From NCBI RefSeq assembly GCF_041276405.1, contig NZ_JBGGGT010000001.1, forward strand, positions 1,937,001 to 2,001,000: 64,000 nt of DNA. Reading direction: 5' to 3'. The position numbers and the translations under genes were made by a program. The notes below the pieces were generated by a model that was not told where the DNA came from, did not search any database, and worked only from the letters and a program-made list of their open reading frames with translations. Of this stretch, positions 48,981 through 57,448 are shown piece by piece (positions within the stretch are counted from its first letter, which is position 1; the number at the start of each line of letters is the position of its first letter). Origin of the DNA: Microvirga sp. TS319. GTDB lineage: Bacteria > Pseudomonadota > Alphaproteobacteria > Rhizobiales > Beijerinckiaceae.

Positions 48981-49997
48981 ATGCTTCCCACCCGCATCCT
49001 TGGAAAGACAGGCATCCCGGTCACCATTCTCGGCTTCGGCGGCGTGCCGGTCGGGGACTTGTACGAGCGGCTCGACGAAGGCAGGGCCATCGCGACGGTC
49101 GAGTCGGCCCACCGCGCCGGCATGACTCTGTTCGACACCTCGCCGCATTACGGGAACGGCCTCTCGGAGCTGCGTTTCGGTGCTGCGCTGCGGCGCTTTC
49201 CACGCGACTCCTACGTGCTTTCAACGAAGGTCGGAAGGCACATGAACCCGCGCATGCCGGGCAGCAGCGTCGGAGGTCCCGGCTTCGCCGGCGGCGTGCC
49301 GCATGCGTCGATCGTCGACTATTCCTATGACGGCACGATGCGCTCCTTCGAGCAGTCCCTCTTGCGGCTCGGCCTCGACCGCATTGACATCCTCCTCCTG
49401 CATGACGTGGACGTCTGGACGCACGGGCCCGAGATGGCGGACCAGCGCTTCCGGGAGGCGATGGAAGGATCCTACAAGGCCGTGCACGAACTCCGGAGCC
49501 AGGGTGTCATCAAGGCGGTGGGCCTCGGCCTCAACGAATCCGACACGACGGTGCGCTTCGTGAAGGCAGGAGACTTCGACTGCGTGCTGCTCGCCGGACG
49601 CTACTCGCTCCTCCAGCAGGATGCCCTCGACGAGTTCCTGCCGCTGGCCGAAAAGAAGGGGATCGGCGTCATTCTCGGTGGCGTCTACAATTCCGGCATC
49701 CTGGCCACCGGGGCCAAGCCCGGCGCTCATTTCAACTACGTGCCGGCTTCGCCCGAGGTGATGGACAAGGTCGCGCGGATCGAGCGCGTCTGCGAGGCCC
49801 ATGACGTCCCGATCGCGGTCGCGGCCCTCCAGTTCGCCCTCGGCGCACCGACTGTCGCATCCGTGATCCTCGGAGGCATCTCTCCCGACGAGGTCGAACG
49901 CAACATGACGGCAATCAAGACCGAAGTGCCAGCCGCGCTTTGGAGCGATCTGAAAGCCGAGCGTCTGCTTCCCGAGACGGTGCCAGTGCCCGCATGA
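48981..49997 (+). CDS. Aldo/keto reductase, L-fucose/D-threo-aldose dehydrogenase-like
   Basis: 338 residues. Catalytic tetrad positions are visible: Asp in LFDTSPHYGNG, Tyr in PHYG, Lys in LSTKVGRH and His in LLLHDVDVW. The N-terminal RILGKTGIPVTILGFGG is typical. The branch containing D-threo-aldose 1-dehydrogenase and pyridoxal 4-dehydrogenase shows this GFAGGVPHASIVDYSYDGTM insert (as halves). Such enzymes oxidise an aldose at C1 to the lactone with NAD(P)+. It lies in the first CUT2 operon, and a lactonase-like gene follows at 54317, which fits a sugar-to-lactone-to-acid route. Confidence 0.83.
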   Translation: MLPTRILGKTGIPVTILGFGGVPVGDLYERLDEGRAIATVESAHRAGMTLFDTSPHYGNGLSELRFGAALRRFPRDSYVLSTKVGRHMNPRMPGSSVGGPGFAGGVPHASIVDYSYDGTMRSFEQSLLRLGLDRIDILLLHDVDVWTHGPEMADQRFREAMEGSYKAVHELRSQGVIKAVGLGLNESDTTVRFVKAGDFDCVLLAGRYSLLQQDALDEFLPLAEKKGIGVILGGVYNSGILATGAKPGAHFNYVPASPEVMDKVARIERVCEAHDVPIAVAALQFALGAPTVASVILGGISPDEVERNMTAIKTEVPAALWSDLKAERLLPETVPVPA

Positions 49998-50060
49998 GAC
50001 CAGCGCGAGCCCCACAAGAAGGTTCTGACCCGGAAGATGCGGCCGCTTCGGCCATGCAGG

Positions 50061-50178
50061 CTAGAGCATCGGACGGAAAAGCGGACCCTCTTTTGGGATC
50101 CAATCCGATGCTCCACGCCTTCAGTGGCGCATCGTTCGGAGCAGAAAATCGGGTCCACTTTTCCGCACGATGCGCTAG
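50061..50178 (-). repeat. CTAG-bounded double-palindrome repeat, copy B
   Basis: 118 bases bounded by ctag at each end: gagcatcgga ... tccgatgctc, then gcgcatcgtt ... acgatgcgc. It is the reverse orientation of copy A (15032-15163), with the same outer 15-17 bases at both ends and shorter loops. It lies in the gap between the aldo/keto reductase and the next binding-protein gene, close enough to form part of the mRNA leader there. Confidence 0.75.
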
Positions 50179-50275
50179 CGTAAGCGACCCGAAGGATGGA
50201 CCGGCTGCCGGATGACAGGTCGGTTTCCAAGCCCCCCAACCCAGTCGGGGTGTAACGAAAGATAAGGAGGAACCC

Positions 50276-51259
50276 ATGATGAGCAAAAGAAGCTTGTTGG
50301 CCCTTGTGGCCGCCGCCGCCCTAGCCTCCGGCCTGACTGTCGCCGGCGCGCCGGCCCGGGCCGCCGAGAAGGAAATCGTCTATCTAACGCCCGGCCTCGA
50401 CCTGCCGTTCTGGCGCTATCTCTCCAAGGGCGTCGAAGCCGCGGCAAAGAAGGAGGGCTACGCCTACCAGGCGCTCGACTCCTCCAACAACGCTCAGACC
50501 CAGCTGCGCAATGCCCAGGATGCAATTGCCCGCAAAGTGGCTGGCATCGTGATCTCGCCCACCGATTCCTCGACCGCCCCCAGCGTGCTCCAGCTCGCCA
50601 AGGACGCCAACATCCCGGTCGTCATCGCCGACATCGGAACGAACAGCGGCGATTACGTGTCGTTCATCATCTCCGACAACTATGAGGGCGCGAATGGCGT
50701 CGGCAAGGCCCTTGCCGACGCCATGAAGAAAAAGGGCTGGCAGGGAGGGTCAGTCGGCATCGTCTCGATTTCCCAGGCCCGCAAGAACGGTCAGGCCCGG
50801 ACGAAGGGCTTCCGGGATGCGCTCAAGGAGGCTGGGATCACTAAGGATGCCGGTCTGCAGCAGATGCAGTCGTACACCGCCGACGAGACCTTCAAGTTCA
50901 CGCAGGACATGCTGACCGCCAACCCCGACATGAGGGGGCTGTTCATCCAGACCGACCAGCCCGCCATCGGGGCATTGCGCGCGATCCGTGCCGCCCGGCG
51001 ACAGGGTGAGGTCCTCGTCGCGGCGTTTGACGGCATCCCGGAGTTCGTCGACCTGCTCAAGAACGGCGAGATCGTCGTTTCCGGCATGCAGCAGCCGTAC
51101 CTCATGGGGGTGCGCTCCGGAGAGGCCCTCCTGGAGCATCTGAAAGGCGGCACACCCCAGAAGGAGATTCTGGTGCCGATCCTGGTCGTGACCAGCGAGA
51201 ACATCGAGAAGCTCCTGCCTACCGTGAAGGAGACGGTGTTCGCCAACGAGGTGAAATAA
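50276..51259 (+). CDS. CUT2 sugar ABC transporter substrate-binding protein (second system)
   Basis: 327 residues with a strong aaggagg site 5 bases before ATG 50276; ATG 50279 follows directly. The signal peptide LLALVAAAALASGLTVAG ends near ARA-A. Mature motifs: EIVYLTPGLDLPFWRYLSKG, ALDSSNNAQTQLRNAQDAI, VVIADIGTNSGDYVSFI. This is a Peripla_BP_4 protein of the ribose/galactofuranose-type group. It leads the operon with the ATPase (51320), one permease (53240) and the lactonase-like gene (54317). The ligand is unknown; a pentose or branched sugar such as apiose is one possibility from context. Confidence 0.87.
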   Translation: MMSKRSLLALVAAAALASGLTVAGAPARAAEKEIVYLTPGLDLPFWRYLSKGVEAAAKKEGYAYQALDSSNNAQTQLRNAQDAIARKVAGIVISPTDSSTAPSVLQLAKDANIPVVIADIGTNSGDYVSFIISDNYEGANGVGKALADAMKKKGWQGGSVGIVSISQARKNGQARTKGFRDALKEAGITKDAGLQQMQSYTADETFKFTQDMLTANPDMRGLFIQTDQPAIGALRAIRAARRQGEVLVAAFDGIPEFVDLLKNGEIVVSGMQQPYLMGVRSGEALLEHLKGGTPQKEILVPILVVTSENIEKLLPTVKETVFANEVK

Positions 51260-51275
51260 CGCCCTAAGCTTGGCC

Positions 51276-51293
51276 GGCCTGGAACCCCGGGCC
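51276..51293 (+). terminator. Stem-loop between binding-protein and ATPase genes (second CUT2 operon)
   Basis: A 7-bp stem ggcctgg / ccgggcc (one G-T pair) with loop aacc, 17 bases after the stop. It is shorter than the hairpins at the same place in the other operons, but sits within a GC-rich run (ggccggcc) that may extend the structure. Probably attenuating or stabilising. Confidence 0.4.
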
Positions 51294-51319
51294 GCGCCCC
51301 GCAACGGAAATCCGCAACG

Positions 51320-53224
51320 ATGCATGCGTTAGGCCGGGTCCTGCCCTCAGAAATTCTCAAAGCGACCGGGGTCGACAAGACATTCGATCGTACCCAGGCA
51401 CTCCGGTGCGCGACCCTCGAACTGCGCGCGGGCGAAGTTCACGGGCTTCTCGGAGCCAACGGCGCCGGCAAGTCGACCCTGTCGAAGGTCATCTCGGGGC
51501 ACGTCATCCCGGATCGGGGCGAAATCGTCTTCAAGGGGCAAACGCTCCGCGTCGCCTCCACGCGCGATGCCCTTGAGGCCGGAATCGCCATCGTCATGCA
51601 GGAGACCAGTCTCGCGCCCGATCTCTCGGTTCTAGAGAACATCTTCTTGCCGGAGCTCGGCAGGTCCGGCCTGCTTTCGCGCGGCCGGCTGCGCCAGCGC
51701 GCCCGAGAGCTGCTCGCCCGGCTCGGTCACGAACATATGCTACCGCTCGACCAGGAGGTGCGCGATCTCTCCGCAGCACAGCGCCAGTTGGTCGAGATCG
51801 CTAAGGCGCTCGCGCTCGACACCGATCTCATCATCTTTGACGAGCCAACTGCGTCGTTGAGCCCGTCTGAGGTAGAGCGCCTTTTCGAGATCATGGATCG
51901 GTTGCGCCAGGACGGCCATGCCCTGGTGTTCGTGTCCCATCGCCTCGAAGAGGTCTTCGCGATCACCGACCGCGTTACCATCATGCGTGAGGGACGCACC
52001 ATCGCGGCTTCGCTGGAGACGGCCTCGCTCAGCCAGGGTGACCTGGTGCGCCACATGGTCGGCCAAGAGCTAGGTTCGATCTACGCCCGCACCGCGGAAG
52101 CGCGCAAGCTCGACCAGGACCGTTCTGGCGAATTCCTGCTGGCCGTCGAAGGGCTAGGCGCGCCGCCTCACGTCGTCGACGTGTCCTTCGGCGTGCGCCG
52201 CGGCGAGATCCTTGGCCTCGGTGGGCTCGTCGGGGCTGGCCGATCCGAGGCCGCAGAGGCAATCTTCGGCCTGCGCCCGCGAGCCCGCGGCACCATCACG
52301 CTCTCGGGGAGGCGCATCGCTCCGCGGAGCCCCGCCGAGGCCATCGCCTACGGGATCGGCTTCATCCCCGAAGATCGGCGCACGCAGAACATCGTGCCCG
52401 ACCTCTCGGTCAAAGAGAACCTCCTCCTCGCGCATCTGGGCGCTCACCACGGGTTCGGCCGCGGCTACCGCAAGAGAGAGGCCGCGGCAACGCGCCTCAT
52501 GGAGCGGCTGGGGCTGCCCGCCGACCGCCTCCTCGATACAAACATGCTGACCTTCTCCGGAGGCATGCAGCAGAAGGTCATCATCGCGCGCTGGCTGCTG
52601 CTCAAACCTGCCGTTCTCATTCTGGATGAGCCCACCAAGGGCGTCGACATCGGCACCCGTTCCTCAATTTACACGATCCTGCGGGAGGTCGCCTCGCAGG
52701 GCATGGCCGTCGTGCTGATCTCCTCGGACTTCGAGGAACTTCTCGGCCTGGCGGACCGGATCGTCGTGCTCAGCGACGGGCGCTCAATCGCGGATCTGCC
52801 GAGCGCGCTTCTCGACGAGGTGAAGCTCACGCTGCTCGCCGCCCCGCGGACGTCCATGGCGCGCAACACCGCCCTGCTCGAGGCCGTTTCGGCAGATCAC
52901 GGCGGTGCGGCCTTCTGGGCGCTCATCGATGGCGACGGGCTGATCTGCCTCAACCTCGTGGAGGCCGCGGGCAGCCCCGGTCCCGGTCTGCGGACCGGAG
53001 AGGCCATGCGGATCGGGGAGACCCGCATTCCCCGCGCCCTCACGGAGCGGCAGGACGGCTTCGTCACGGAGGCGGACGTGCCTCTCTCGACCGTGCTGGT
53101 CCCAATGCGCAGCCCGCGCGGTCACGATTTCGGCTGGATCGGGCTGACAGTCGACAGCCGGATGCCCATCCCCTCCGCCCAGACCATCCGGACGCGCGTT
53201 GAGGGCCTGATGAGCGCCGATTGA
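51320..53224 (+). CDS. CUT2 ABC transporter ATP-binding protein with a GAF-like C-terminal extension
   Basis: 634 residues, about 130 more than usual. Residues 1-505 are a normal tandem ATPase: Walker A GANGAGKSTLSK, LSAAQRQLVEIAKAL, IIFDEPTASL, then GLVGAGRSEAAEAIFG, FSGGMQQKVIIARWL and LILDEPTKGVDI. The extension from ~507 (AFWALIDGDGLICLNLVEA, RQDGFVTEADVPLSTVLVP, FGWIGLTVDS) has the alternating beta pattern of a small sensor domain such as GAF. It could let a cytoplasmic ligand modulate transport. The stop at 53224 is followed closely by the permease gene. No frameshift is seen, so the extension is a true fusion. Confidence 0.88.
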   Translation: MHALGRVLPSEILKATGVDKTFDRTQALRCATLELRAGEVHGLLGANGAGKSTLSKVISGHVIPDRGEIVFKGQTLRVASTRDALEAGIAIVMQETSLAPDLSVLENIFLPELGRSGLLSRGRLRQRARELLARLGHEHMLPLDQEVRDLSAAQRQLVEIAKALALDTDLIIFDEPTASLSPSEVERLFEIMDRLRQDGHALVFVSHRLEEVFAITDRVTIMREGRTIAASLETASLSQGDLVRHMVGQELGSIYARTAEARKLDQDRSGEFLLAVEGLGAPPHVVDVSFGVRRGEILGLGGLVGAGRSEAAEAIFGLRPRARGTITLSGRRIAPRSPAEAIAYGIGFIPEDRRTQNIVPDLSVKENLLLAHLGAHHGFGRGYRKREAAATRLMERLGLPADRLLDTNMLTFSGGMQQKVIIARWLLLKPAVLILDEPTKGVDIGTRSSIYTILREVASQGMAVVLISSDFEELLGLADRIVVLSDGRSIADLPSALLDEVKLTLLAAPRTSMARNTALLEAVSADHGGAAFWALIDGDGLICLNLVEAAGSPGPGLRTGEAMRIGETRIPRALTERQDGFVTEADVPLSTVLVPMRSPRGHDFGWIGLTVDSRMPIPSAQTIRTRVEGLMSAD

Positions 53225-53239
53225 ACAGGAGTGGACAGA

Positions 53240-54250
53240 GTGACGTCGAACAACCTCGTAAACACCGGCTCCCGCGGACCTCTCGACGGGGTTGCGCCCC
53301 GCCGCACCAACTGGGCGAGGCGGATCTTCGGCCGCCTCGAGGTGCGGATGGTCCTCCTTGCCTTGCTCATCGCCATCGTGCTGTCGGTGCTCTCTCCGTA
53401 CTTTCTCACGCGCACGAACCTCTTCAACATTCTCGACCAGTCCGTGGTGGTCGGCATCGTCGCTGTCGGCATGACCTTCGTCATCCTGACCGGCGGGATT
53501 GACCTTTCGGTCGGATCGGTCGCGGGCCTGTGCGGGATCGTCCTGGGCCTTTCCCTGCAGCACCTGCCGATCCCGCTCGCCATCCCGTGCGCTATCGCGG
53601 CGGGCGGATTCATCGGCCTCGTCTCAGGGTGCCTGATCGCCTATTTCGGCCTCGCGGCTTTCGTGGTGACACTCGGCATGATGGCGATCGCCCGAAGCCT
53701 CGCGTACATTTTCTCCGGGCAGACGGCGATCTCGAACATCCCGTCGGACCTGTCGAACATCGTCTACACCTCGATCCTCGGAATCCCGGCGAACGTCGCG
53801 TTCCTCCTCGTCCTCTACGCGCTCGCCTTCGCGTACCTCACCTACACCAAGGGAGGGCGCACCATCTACGCGATCGGCTCCAACAAGGAAGCCGCGCGCG
53901 CCGCAGGCCTCTCCGTCCTTTTCTACAGCACGCTGCCCTATGTGATCTCCGGCGCCCTTTCGGCGGTCGCAGTGACGTTTTCGATAGCGCAGCTCCTTTC
54001 GGCCGATCCCCTGATGGGCAACATGCTCGAGCTCGATGCGATCGCGGCCGTGGTGATCGGAGGAGCAAGCCTCTACGGCGGGCGAGGCTCGATCGTGGGC
54101 ACGCTCATCGGCGTCCTGATCATGGTGACGATCCGCAACGGGCTGAACCTCATGGGCGTTTCACCCTTCTGGCAGGGCTCGGCCATCGGAGCGATCATCA
54201 TCCTGGCGCTGTTGGTCGAGAGGCTGGTCAGCATCCGGGCAAAACGCTGA
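53240..54250 (+). CDS. CUT2 sugar ABC transporter permease (second system)
   Basis: 336 residues from GTG 53240, which has aggag 8 bases upstream; GTG 53231 overlaps that site. A polar ~40-residue N-terminus precedes about 9 membrane segments, with GMTFVILTGGIDLSVGSVAG and the ATPase-contact loop AAVVIGGASLYGGRGSIVGT. A single permease gene implies a homodimer, unlike the first system. Start codon and spacing indicate coupling to the ATPase gene 15 bases upstream. Confidence 0.9.
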   Translation: MTSNNLVNTGSRGPLDGVAPRRTNWARRIFGRLEVRMVLLALLIAIVLSVLSPYFLTRTNLFNILDQSVVVGIVAVGMTFVILTGGIDLSVGSVAGLCGIVLGLSLQHLPIPLAIPCAIAAGGFIGLVSGCLIAYFGLAAFVVTLGMMAIARSLAYIFSGQTAISNIPSDLSNIVYTSILGIPANVAFLLVLYALAFAYLTYTKGGRTIYAIGSNKEAARAAGLSVLFYSTLPYVISGALSAVAVTFSIAQLLSADPLMGNMLELDAIAAVVIGGASLYGGRGSIVGTLIGVLIMVTIRNGLNLMGVSPFWQGSAIGAIIILALLVERLVSIRAKR

Positions 54251-54316
54251 AGCCGGCTAAACGGGAAGTCACGCCAAACGACCAAGCGGCCCGAGCATTC
54301 TAAAGGGAGGTTCGAT

Positions 54317-56260
54317 ATGTCCATCAATGCGTCACTCGCCGTGCGACTCTACGGCACCGAGGAGCAGGCAGAGCCGCCGCGCATTCTCCGCGCGGGCTCG
54401 CTCACCGTGGAGCTCGAAGCCGGGAACCTGCGCTACGTCCGCTTTCGCGGCCATGAGCTCCTGCGCGCCGTATCCTTCATCGTGCGCGACCGCAACTGGG
54501 GCACCTACAACCCGCGCATCTCGAACCTGTTCACCGAAGAGACAGAGGCCGGCTTTCGCGTCACCTACGACGCGGTCACGGCGGACGATCACCAGGAGTT
54601 CCGGTACTCGGCGGAGATCTCCGGCACGAGTGATGGCCAGCTCACCTTCCGAGCACGAGGCCGCGCGGCCACGGACTTCGAGACGAACCGCACCGGATTC
54701 GTGGTTCTCCATCCCGCGAGCACGGCAGGACGGCCGGCCCGGATCGAGCATGTCGACGGTCGGGTCGTGGAAGGCGCGTTCCCGGAGCTGATCGATCCCG
54801 TCCAGCCCATGATGGACCTGCGTGGGCTGACCCACGAAGCCGCTCCGGGCCTCTCGGTCACCTGCCGGATGGAGGGCGATACCTTCGAGATGGAGGACCA
54901 GCGCAACTGGACGGACGCCTCGTTCAAGACCTATGTGCGCCCGCTCGCCCTGCCCTGGCCGTACCGACTCGCGGCCGACACCGAGCTCGAACAATCCGTC
55001 ACGGTGACGGTCGAGGATCGCGGGAGTGCGACCGCTCCGGCGGGCGGAACGATCACGGTCCGCCTAGGCGACGATGCGGGACCGGTCCCGCGGCTCGGCC
55101 TCGGGCTCGATCCTGCTGACGCTGAGGATGCCCGCGCCGCCCGCGGCAGTTTGGCCGAGATCGGGCCTTCCTATCTCATCTGTCGCCACGATCCCCGTCA
55201 GGGCCACGGTCCGGACACCCTACGCGCAGCGATCGAGATCGCACGCGATCTCGGCGCGCAGCCCTGGCTCGAGGCCGTCGTCCTCTCGATTGAGCAGAGC
55301 GCAGCGGAAGCTGAGGTCGCGGAGCTCGGCCAGATGGCAGTCTCGCTCGGCTCGCCGTTCCAAGTGGTCCTCATCTCGCCCGCACCCGATCTGAAATGCA
55401 CCTTGCCGGGCAGCATCTGGCCGTCGGCCCCGCCGCTCGACGCGCTCTACAGGGCCGCCCGTGAGGCGTTCCCCGGTGCGGAGATCGGCGGCGGAATGTT
55501 CAGCTACTTCACAGAGCTCAACCGCAAGCGCCCGCCGACGGAGCTTCTCGACTACGTGGTTTTCACGACATGCGCCGTGGTCCATGCCGGCGACGACCGC
55601 TCCGTCATGGAGGGGCTCGGGTCGCTCCCTTTCATCGCCAAGAGCGCCCGCGCGATCGCGGGAGAGACGCCCATCATCGTCGGGCCGAGCGCCATCGGCA
55701 TGCGCGACAACCCTTACGGCGAAGCCCCGATGGCCAACCCGCGCAACATCCGGCAGGCCATGAACTTCAACGATCCACGTCAGCGAGGCCTCCTCGGGGC
55801 GGCATGGAACATCGGCTACTTCTCGCATTTAGCGCGCGGCGGTGCGGCCGCGATCACGCTCGGCGGCTTGGTGGGAGCGTTCGGAGCCGTTCATGCACGC
55901 CGCTCCTGGACGCAGCCCTTCTTCGATGCCCAGCCGGGACTCTATCCAGTCTTTCACATCCTGCGTGGCCTTGCCCGGCTGGGTGGACGCGCGATGATCG
56001 CAACGGAAATCTCTGCACCCAGCTTAGTGCAAGGCTTCGCCGCCCAGTCGGACTCGGGTTGGGAGCTGTGGCTTGCGAATCTTACGGCCGAGCGCCAGCG
56101 CGTCATGATCGAGGGAAATGGGAGCATCCAAGGAGCGAGCCTCGCCGCTGAGGATTTCGAGGCAGCTGCCCTCGACCCAGGCTTTCTCGACCGGATGGCA
56201 CGAATGGACTCGGTCGAGCTGGAACCCTTTGCCATTGCTAGATTGGCTCTGCAACGGTGA
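54317..56260 (+). CDS. Three-domain protein resembling D-apionate lactonase
   Basis: 647 residues, cytoplasmic (no signal). N-terminal beta-sandwich (~25-245: VELEAGNLRYVRFRGHELLR, RDRNWGTYNPRISNL). Central TIM-barrel-like part (~255-560: RLGLGLDPADAEDARAARGS, SYLICRHDPRQ, AQPWLEAVVLS, VIFTTC-like VVFTTCAVVHAGDD). C-terminal beta domain (~590-647). From memory this length and domain order fit the D-apionolactonase (ApnL) family; I could not check it. A role in opening a sugar lactone fits the neighbouring aldo/keto reductase and the CUT2 importer of the same operon. The alternative is an uncharacterised glycosidase-like protein. Confidence 0.55.
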   Translation: MSINASLAVRLYGTEEQAEPPRILRAGSLTVELEAGNLRYVRFRGHELLRAVSFIVRDRNWGTYNPRISNLFTEETEAGFRVTYDAVTADDHQEFRYSAEISGTSDGQLTFRARGRAATDFETNRTGFVVLHPASTAGRPARIEHVDGRVVEGAFPELIDPVQPMMDLRGLTHEAAPGLSVTCRMEGDTFEMEDQRNWTDASFKTYVRPLALPWPYRLAADTELEQSVTVTVEDRGSATAPAGGTITVRLGDDAGPVPRLGLGLDPADAEDARAARGSLAEIGPSYLICRHDPRQGHGPDTLRAAIEIARDLGAQPWLEAVVLSIEQSAAEAEVAELGQMAVSLGSPFQVVLISPAPDLKCTLPGSIWPSAPPLDALYRAAREAFPGAEIGGGMFSYFTELNRKRPPTELLDYVVFTTCAVVHAGDDRSVMEGLGSLPFIAKSARAIAGETPIIVGPSAIGMRDNPYGEAPMANPRNIRQAMNFNDPRQRGLLGAAWNIGYFSHLARGGAAAITLGGLVGAFGAVHARRSWTQPFFDAQPGLYPVFHILRGLARLGGRAMIATEISAPSLVQGFAAQSDSGWELWLANLTAERQRVMIEGNGSIQGASLAAEDFEAAALDPGFLDRMARMDSVELEPFAIARLALQR

Positions 56261-56356
56261 TGGCAGTGGACAAGCCGATGACCGGAAGGGCTGCAGGGTT
56301 CGACGCTGTCCCTCACCGCAGCGGCTCGCCAGCCCTTCCGCGGGAAGCCGGCCGGG

Positions 56357-57133
56357 CTAGCGCGCCAGCCATCCGCCGTCGACAGGCAGCGTATGGCCTG
56401 TGATCATGGCGGCGGCATCGCTGGCGAGGAAGACGACCGAGGCAGCGATCTCCTCAGGCTCGATGAGACGGCCGAGCGGTGTGGCATCCAGGATCGCGCC
56501 CTTCAGTGCGGCATCGGCGAGCAGGGATTCGACGAGGGCGGTCCTGACGAAAGCCGGAGCCACCCCGTTCACCCGGATGCCGTGCGGCGCCCATTCCAGG
56601 GCCCAAGCCCGCGTGAGGTTCACGAGAGCGCCCTTCACGGCGTGGTAGGCTGGATTCGGGTAAAGCCCTCCTCCCGATAAGCCCATGATGGAGGCGACGT
56701 TCACGATAGCGCCACGACCCTGCGTGATCATGGGCTTCGCGGCGGCCCGCGCGCAGAAGAACGCTCCCGTGAGGCCGATTCCCAGGACACGCTGCCACTG
56801 TTCCGTGGGAAGGTCGACCGTCGCGACTCTCGCTCCGACGCCGGCGTTGTTGACGAGAACGTCGAGGCTTCCGAATTGCGAACGGGTTTCTTCGATAACA
56901 CGGTCGACTTCGCGCTCGTCGGCGACGTCGAGCCGTGCCGGGAACGCTTGGCCACCGGCCCGGGAGATCTCGTCCGCCACCTGTGCCGCACGGGTGCCGT
57001 CCATATCAGTGACGGCAACACTGGCACCGGCATGTGCGAACGCTATGGCCGTGGCGCGTCCGATGCCGGCCCCAGCCCCCGTGATCAGGACCACCCGCGC
57101 GTCGAATCGCAGTTGCGCTGCTAATGGATTCAA
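56357..57133 (-). CDS. SDR-family NAD(P)-dependent oxidoreductase
   Basis: About 258 residues, the standard SDR size, from TTG 57133, which has ggaggg 5 bases upstream. ATG 57160 and 57181 would add 9-16 unusual residues. Motifs: VVLITGAGAGIGRATAIAF (TGxxxGxG), DVLVNNAGVGAR (NNAG), catalytic Ser in VNVASIMGLSG, Y-x3-K in AYHAVKG, and C-terminal ITGHTLPVDGGW. It oxidises or reduces a secondary alcohol, probably of a sugar or sugar acid. It is the last gene of the - strand unit starting at 62601, but an inverted repeat just upstream could give it its own promoter. Confidence 0.88.
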   Translation of the reverse strand: MNPLAAQLRFDARVVLITGAGAGIGRATAIAFAHAGASVAVTDMDGTRAAQVADEISRAGGQAFPARLDVADEREVDRVIEETRSQFGSLDVLVNNAGVGARVATVDLPTEQWQRVLGIGLTGAFFCARAAAKPMITQGRGAIVNVASIMGLSGGGLYPNPAYHAVKGALVNLTRAWALEWAPHGIRVNGVAPAFVRTALVESLLADAALKGAILDATPLGRLIEPEEIAASVVFLASDAAAMITGHTLPVDGGWLAR

Positions 57134-57180
57134 ACGACCCTCCCCTTTGACCGTCCGCATTCTGGCCGGTCGACCGAACA

Positions 57181-57220
57181 TTTTCCAAGCTGGAAGAAGC
57201 TGGAAATCGCACTTGGAAAA
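57181..57220. promoter_or_regulatory. Perfect 9-bp inverted repeat upstream of the SDR gene
   Basis: ttttccaag (57181-57189) and cttggaaaa (57212-57220) are exact inverted copies 31 bases apart start to start, about three helical turns. Two further ctggaa half-like words lie between them. The arrangement fits cooperative binding of a dimeric repressor such as a LacI- or GntR-type regulator; none is encoded next to it. Confidence 0.45.
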
Positions 57221-57224
57221 GAAA

Positions 57225-57374
57225 CTAAGTGCTTTTCAGGTCAGTGTAGAGGATAACCTGCGTGCCTGAACGAGCGCCAGGCGGGCGTGTACAGACCGTG
57301 AGCAGTCCGTAGGCGGCCCAGGTGGTCTTGCTGCGGGCGATGGAGCGACGGTGCGTGACGGTATCGGTGCTCAT
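57225..57374 (-). pseudogene. Small ORF, possible truncated membrane-protein start
   Basis: 49 codons from ATG 57374 (agga 9 bases upstream) to TAG 57227. It reads MSTDTVTHRRSIARSKTTWA then AYGLLTVC, like the N-terminus of a permease before its first membrane span, then turns into unrelated sequence. It may be the stub of a deleted transporter gene; evidence is weak. Confidence 0.25.
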
Positions 57375-57448
57375 GGTGGGATCCTGCCACGGAGTTGGTC
57401 AAACATCACCTTGAACCGGCGGGGCAATCTCACCCCAGGTTGCGCCTC

